64,000 nt of DNA from Spirosoma oryzicola (GTDB taxonomy: Bacteria > Bacteroidota > Bacteroidia > Cytophagales > Spirosomataceae). The position numbers were made by a program, and so were the translations under genes. Positions 59,953 to 64,000 of the stretch are shown piece by piece. The DNA is taken from assembly GCF_021233055.1 (NCBI RefSeq), contig NZ_CP089538.1, positions 1,159,501 through 1,223,500 of the forward strand. Direction: 5' to 3'. The notes below the pieces were generated by a model. The model was not told where the DNA came from, searched no databases, and was given only the letters and a program-made list of their open reading frames with translations. Positions within the stretch are counted from its first letter, which is position 1. Every line of letters begins with the position of its first letter.

Positions 59953-62301
59953 TTACCGACGTTGACCAGTAGAGGCTTTCGCTATTTTAGCCGACTCTTC
60001 GTAATAACCACCGTAACTGTAACCGCCATATCCGTACTGATACGAATCACCGCCGGTGCCAACTCCATTCAGGATCAAATTCAGCCGCTGGAATCGGTTT
60101 TCTTTGTAAAGCGTATCGATCATCCGTAGGTAAGCTTTCGGAGTATGATCATGGCGTACCATAAACATGGTTGCGTCAACGTGCGGAGCAATCAACTGAG
60201 CGTCTGTGACTAAGCCAATCGGAGGAGAGTCAACGATGATGTAGGAAAACCGCTCCCGTAACTCCTTGAATAGCTGCTCGAGGGCCGGGCTACTCAGCAA
60301 CTCTGCTGGGTTTGGCGGGATAGGACCACAGGTGATGATGTGGTAATTCGGAAAGCCCGGTATCGGTTGAAGCACATCGTCCAGCGTAGCTTCTTGGATC
60401 AGGTAGTTACTAATGCCTATCGTATTAGTCACACCCAGTACGGAGTGGATCTTAGGCTTGCGTAAATCCATTTCCAGGATGACAGTTGGCCGATCAACAA
60501 GAGCAAGGCTAGCGCCCAGATTTAAGGATAGGAACGACTTTCCTTCACCGCTGATGCTCGAGGTAAACATTATAACCTGGCTGCTGTTAGGATCACTTCG
60601 CAGGAATTGAAGATTCGTACGGAGGGCACGGATTTGTTCGGCGATAACCGAGCGCTGGTTCGATACCATGACCAGGGGCTCAACGCTCCGGCTGGCTACA
60701 ATTTCTCCCAGGATTGGGACCTGTGATACCGACTCAACATCGGTCCGGCGATTTACGCGGTTGTTAAGGGCATCGCGGGCCGTCAATACACCCACGGGCA
60801 TCATCAGACCAAAAAGGCCGAAGAGCAGGAAAATCATGCCTTTAACGGGTTTAATTGGCTCACTTCCCGTGCGGGGTGGGTCGATGGTACGGCTGTCAGC
60901 AACGGTCGATGCATACGAAAGAGCTGTTTCTTCCCGCTTTGCCAACAAGTAGGTATATAGGTTGTTTTTGATCGACTGTTGACGGGTAATATCGACCAGC
61001 GCGCGCTCTTTACTAGGTATCGTGCGAATCTGATTTTCCAGCAAACGATTGGTCGCTTTTAGCTTTTCCTGTCTGCCGCTAATCATCAACTTTATATTCT
61101 GAATGTTTTCGCTCAAGCTTTCTTTGGTCGCTTTGATCTGCGAGTCCAGCGATTGCAGAATCGGGTTGCTTGGGGTCGTTGTCCGGCTAAGCTGATCGCG
61201 CTGCAACTCCAGTTCACTTACTTTACCAACCAAGCCAACAAGTACAGGATCGTTGATTGCCAATACGCTGGGAGCCACACCCCGCTCGTTGGATTTGCTG
61301 GTCACATAGCGTTCGAGTTCCTGAATAACACCCAGTTGAATAGAAGCCTGATTCAACTGATCATCGTTGTCTTTCACCGTCGACAGGAATAGCTGAGCCT
61401 GTGAGCCAAGGTCCGTAATGCCTTTCGACGACTTGTATGATTCAACACCTTTTTCAACAGTCGATAACTCGCCCGCAATGAGCTTCAACCGCTCTTCGAT
61501 AAAGTTCAGCGTATTGGCAGCGACGATATTTTTATCAACAATAGCCGCCTGGTTATACTCGGTGATCAGCTTGTTCAGCATCGCTTCCCCTTTATCCGGC
61601 ACGGCGTCTTCCAGGGTCATTAGCAGTACAGTCGATACTTTGCTGCTTGCGTCTACGGTCAGCCTTTTCAGGTACTTTTCTACTGTTTCGCGGTGAGGGG
61701 AAACCTGAACGATCAGGGGCTCTGTAGACGCCTTTAGGGCGCGTTTTGGAAATACCCGCAAACGTCCGTACGGAGTCTGTATCGTTTGGTTAATCGGATA
61801 AACGGTACCCTCTATACGTACAGTTCTAGGACTCTCGATTGTGATCGGCAACGGTGTCTCATAAAGCTCATCATTACCTCTCTCAACGATCAGGCGTATC
61901 GGCGATTCATTGAAAATTTCCTGCTTCACCGTACTGGTGGGCCGAAAATATTGAACATCCAATCCAAGGCTCGTTACCACTTTGTCCATGAGCGCGTAGG
62001 ACTTCAGAATTTCCATTTCGTTCTCAACGACCTTTTTAGGGGTGAAAATGTCCATCTCTTTCAGGATGTTATCCTCACTCAGGCCCTTCTTGTCGTCTTT
62101 GATCAAAAGGCTGGTCTGTACCTTATAGATTGGCGTCTGATAAATCAAGTAGGCATAAGCGGCTCCTCCTGCCAGCAAAACCGAAAGAACAAACCACTTC
62201 CAGTAATGCGCATACCGCATAAGAATCATTCGCAGATCAGGCGTAGTCTCCGCTTCGTACACTTGGTACGGAGCATAAGCATAGTTATTCTGATTCGACA
62301 T
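59953..62301 (-). CDS. Wzc-type polysaccharide co-polymerase and tyrosine autokinase
   Basis: 782 residues. N-terminal Wzz domain with two membrane segments (about 33-53 and 500-525) around a long periplasmic coiled-coil region, the usual polysaccharide co-polymerase layout. The C-terminal BY-kinase has Walker A SSISGEGKSF near residue 587, Walker A' VILEMDLRKP and Walker B YIIVDSPPIG, and the extreme C-terminus carries a cluster of about eight tyrosines (YQYGYGGYSYGGYY) for autophosphorylation. Controls chain length and export with Wza, encoded 32 bases upstream. Confidence 0.95.
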   Translation of the reverse strand: MSNQNNYAYAPYQVYEAETTPDLRMILMRYAHYWKWFVLSVLLAGGAAYAYLIYQTPIYKVQTSLLIKDDKKGLSEDNILKEMDIFTPKKVVENEMEILKSYALMDKVVTSLGLDVQYFRPTSTVKQEIFNESPIRLIVERGNDELYETPLPITIESPRTVRIEGTVYPINQTIQTPYGRLRVFPKRALKASTEPLIVQVSPHRETVEKYLKRLTVDASSKVSTVLLMTLEDAVPDKGEAMLNKLITEYNQAAIVDKNIVAANTLNFIEERLKLIAGELSTVEKGVESYKSSKGITDLGSQAQLFLSTVKDNDDQLNQASIQLGVIQELERYVTSKSNERGVAPSVLAINDPVLVGLVGKVSELELQRDQLSRTTTPSNPILQSLDSQIKATKESLSENIQNIKLMISGRQEKLKATNRLLENQIRTIPSKERALVDITRQQSIKNNLYTYLLAKREETALSYASTVADSRTIDPPRTGSEPIKPVKGMIFLLFGLFGLMMPVGVLTARDALNNRVNRRTDVESVSQVPILGEIVASRSVEPLVMVSNQRSVIAEQIRALRTNLQFLRSDPNSSQVIMFTSSISGEGKSFLSLNLGASLALVDRPTVILEMDLRKPKIHSVLGVTNTIGISNYLIQEATLDDVLQPIPGFPNYHIITCGPIPPNPAELLSSPALEQLFKELRERFSYIIVDSPPIGLVTDAQLIAPHVDATMFMVRHDHTPKAYLRMIDTLYKENRFQRLNLILNGVGTGGDSYQYGYGGYSYGGYYEESAKIAKASTGQRR

Positions 62302-62333
62302 GGTGATGCCTTTTAAGTGGATATAATGAGTTT

Positions 62334-63161
62334 TTAGAATCGAGAGAAAATGATCGCAACAAAGGATAAAGCACTTAAAGCAATAGGGAGGAGCTGGTTG
62401 GCTCGGTCGGCAGTAGCTGCGCGGACGCGACCGGGCTCAACATACACGACATCGTTGGGATGTAAGTAATAGTAAGGAGAGGTAAACAAATCACGGCGGG
62501 TAAGATCAATCCGGGAGAACGTCCGCTTGCCGTTTTCTTCGCGAATGACCAGCACGTTATCACGGCGTCCGTAGATCGTTACGTCGCCCGACAGACTAAG
62601 GGCTTCCAGCAGCGTAATTTGTTCGTTGGGGATGGTGTACAAAGAAGGTCGCATAACTTCCCCCATAACCGAAATTCTAAAGTTCTGATTGCGGACATTG
62701 ACCGTAGGCTCCTTCAGATATTCTTTCAACGATTCTCTAAGAAGGTCTTTGGTTTGAGCAACCGTTTTACCTTTTACGTTGACCTTGCCGATCATGGGCA
62801 AATCGATCATACCCGCGTCATCAACCAAGTAACCGTTAACGGATGGAAGAGGGGTCGTACTTGCTATTGTGTTGGTGGCAGGTCCCCGGTCGGCTACGGC
62901 AAAAGCCATGTACGGATTAAAGAAAGCTGATGCTTCAGGGTTGAGACTACTTACCTGAACGGATAAAACATCGCCCGGCTGAATCGAAGGTACATAGCGG
63001 GCGGCTAGCGCCAGAGTATCTACTTTACCCGGCTCCTGCTGAAAATAAGAAAGGCGTTTTGTGGATACGCAGCCTGTCAAGACCCAGCATCCCACAACGA
63101 TACTGATTAAAATGCCCGCAACACGTTGGGGTTTAATGACACTTGTTAAAGATGAGATCAT
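62334..63161 (-). CDS. Wza-type polysaccharide export lipoprotein
   Basis: 275 residues. A lipoprotein signal ends in lipobox LTGC. Poly_export and SLBB regions follow: VPSIQPGDVLSVQVSSLNPEA, MIDLPMIGKVNVKGKTVAQTKDLLRESLKEYL, then FRISVMGEVMRPSLYTIPNEQITLLEALSLSGDVTIYGRRDNVLVIREENG and the final YLHPNDVVYVEPGRV with a C-terminal membrane helix LLPIALSALSFVAIIFSRF. Outer-membrane channel, probably first gene of the operon. Confidence 0.94.
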   Translation of the reverse strand: MISSLTSVIKPQRVAGILISIVVGCWVLTGCVSTKRLSYFQQEPGKVDTLALAARYVPSIQPGDVLSVQVSSLNPEASAFFNPYMAFAVADRGPATNTIASTTPLPSVNGYLVDDAGMIDLPMIGKVNVKGKTVAQTKDLLRESLKEYLKEPTVNVRNQNFRISVMGEVMRPSLYTIPNEQITLLEALSLSGDVTIYGRRDNVLVIREENGKRTFSRIDLTRRDLFTSPYYYLHPNDVVYVEPGRVRAATADRANQLLPIALSALSFVAIIFSRF

Positions 63162-63333
63162 AAGGTTAGAAATTTGTACGCTATTTGAAAGGGATGAAAA
63201 AGAATGATTTTGTTATCGTGAGTCCATGTATGGGAACATCTTGTCTTTTATCCTTATTTTTAACTAGTTACTTATCAGAGCTTACTATTAATGGTAATTA
63301 GGTATACTGTACTTTTCTTTTGTAAACCTTATG

Positions 63334-63365
63334 CAAATTTAGTAAAATTTTATTTACAAAAACAA
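63334..63365 (-). promoter_or_regulatory. Possible promoter of the polysaccharide operon
   Basis: On the minus strand TTG (63365-63363), 21 bases, and TAAATTTG (63341-63334), exact to TAnnTTTG. It would leave a leader of about 165 bases before Wza. Another exact box, TACTTTTG, is at 63478-63471. The rest of the AT-rich 63162-63720 gap contains no gene that I can see. Confidence 0.4.
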
Positions 63366-63720
63366 GATAAAGTAAATTTAATAGTTCAAAAAAATGCTGA
63401 TTAGTTAGATGTGGTTTATTTTATTCTATAGTTTAATTATTTCTGTGTTTTGTTATAAAGTGTTGTGCTTCAAAAGTAACCTTCATATACCTATCTTGAT
63501 GTAAACGCTGATGAATTAATATATTATTCTGAAATATTGAAAATTTTAGTATTAAATTCTGTTTGGTAGAAATATATTTTTAGATGGAGTAAAAAGTTCA
63601 AATGGCACTCAGCTTAGAAGGGTGTACGAATCATTTTCTCAAAGATATCTGTTTATGATAACTTAAATGTTACTTTTAGGCTGATATAGTAAAACAGATC
63701 CACCATAATTTGTTACCTTG

Positions 63721-64000
63721 ATGAAGTACCTGGTCCTTCTAGTAGTAACTATGCTGTCATCAACTGGCTATTCGTTTCAGGCAAAGCCGGATTCTGTAGG
63801 AAGAAAAGCTTTGCCCTACTCTGTCAGTCTTCAGCTTGGAACAAGTGGAGTGGGTCTTTATTGTAACCATGTATTTAATCAGTCAAGACGGTTAGCGATT
63901 CGAGTGGGTGGACAATATGTAGCATACCGTCAGCCCATTCGGATCGAAACCGCTCCGGATTCCTACATAGGTATCGACCCCGACTTGGTAATTAGCGTTT
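63721..64000 (+). CDS. Start of an exported hypothetical (probably outer-membrane barrel) protein, cut by window edge
   Basis: An open frame from the ATG at 63721 through the last base. The first 20 residues are a signal peptide (MKYLVLLVVTMLSSTGYSFQ). The visible mature part has alternating pattern (PYSVSLQLGTSGVGLYCNHVFNQSRRLAIRVGGQYVAYRQPI) that looks like the first strands of a small outer-membrane beta-barrel. Divergent from the polysaccharide operon. Only about 93 residues are present, so family assignment is tentative. Confidence 0.65.
   Translation, partial: MKYLVLLVVTMLSSTGYSFQAKPDSVGRKALPYSVSLQLGTSGVGLYCNHVFNQSRRLAIRVGGQYVAYRQPIRIETAPDSYIGIDPDLVISV

Noticed and set aside
1..64000. 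tRNA, rRNA, CRISPR, transposase or integrase
   Set aside because: No T-loop, repeat-spacer pattern, recombinase motif or terminal inverted repeats were noticed on either strand.

Overview
The window looks like chromosome from a Bacteroidota bacterium of the Cytophagales, most like Spirosoma or a close relative. The grounds are: a SusC/SusD pair, a TonB receptor followed by a DUF4249 lipoprotein, LytS/LytTR two-component genes, a Wzi-type capsule protein, NrtR/AraR-like Nudix regulators, near absence of strong Shine-Dalgarno sites, and promoters of the Bacteroidota type (TTTG-N19-TAnnTTTG). The species is an inference from gene content and protein style. I saw no rRNA, tRNA, CRISPR array, insertion sequence or integrase.

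Layout. 1-4.0 kb: a susD (cut by the window edge) and susC nutrient-uptake pair on the minus strand. 4.5-4.9 kb: arfB ribosome rescue. 5.0-8.5 kb: eight tandem, same-strand small genes that are paralogs of one another, with a shared G-x-x-hydrophobic-I/L-x-x-W core; I do not recognise the family, and this is the strongest candidate for something undescribed. 8.6-11.6 kb: VCBS/FG-GAP protein, UlaG-like metallo-hydrolase and SDR, minus strand. 11.8-16.7 kb: hypothetical and coiled-coil genes and a type IIG restriction-modification-like gene that has lost nuclease and methylase motif residues and its target recognition domain. 16.9-22.8 kb: a complete AcrAB-OprM-type RND efflux operon. 22.8-27.3 kb: thioesterase, histidine phosphatase, a LytS/LytTR pair, a DUF3298-type lipoprotein and a small conserved protein. 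27.4-29.2 kb: alanine dehydrogenase divergent from an Lrp/AsnC regulator, with a perfect palindrome between them. 29.2-31.8 kb: a CzcC/CzcB-like pair without its permease.

32-39.8 kb is a stress and signalling block. It holds two YtxH proteins, a 53-residue lmo0937-type membrane protein, a lone receiver, an NtrC-type sigma-54 activator with a textbook Bacteroidota promoter, a porin-like barrel, another receiver, a receiver-first histidine kinase and a Nudix-type regulator. Two similar -24/-12-like motifs precede minus-strand genes on either side of the sigma-54 activator. 39.9-46.9 kb: carboxylesterase, TonB receptor with DUF4249 partner, and Wzi.

46.9-63.2 kb is one long minus-strand polysaccharide locus, starting from Wza and the Wzc tyrosine kinase. 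It continues with a priming sugar-phosphate transferase, glycosyltransferases, a compact block for a probable CMP-activated acid (cytidylyltransferase, 2-hydroxyacid dehydrogenase, SDR, cyclase), Wzx and Wzy. It ends with two related glycosyltransferase-like 'NGPS' proteins, cytidylate kinase, a WecG/TagA transferase and a GH10 glycosidase. The middle (about 50.5-55 kb) is visibly AT-rich, as is usual for strain-specific cassettes. A new plus-strand gene begins at 63721 and runs off the window.
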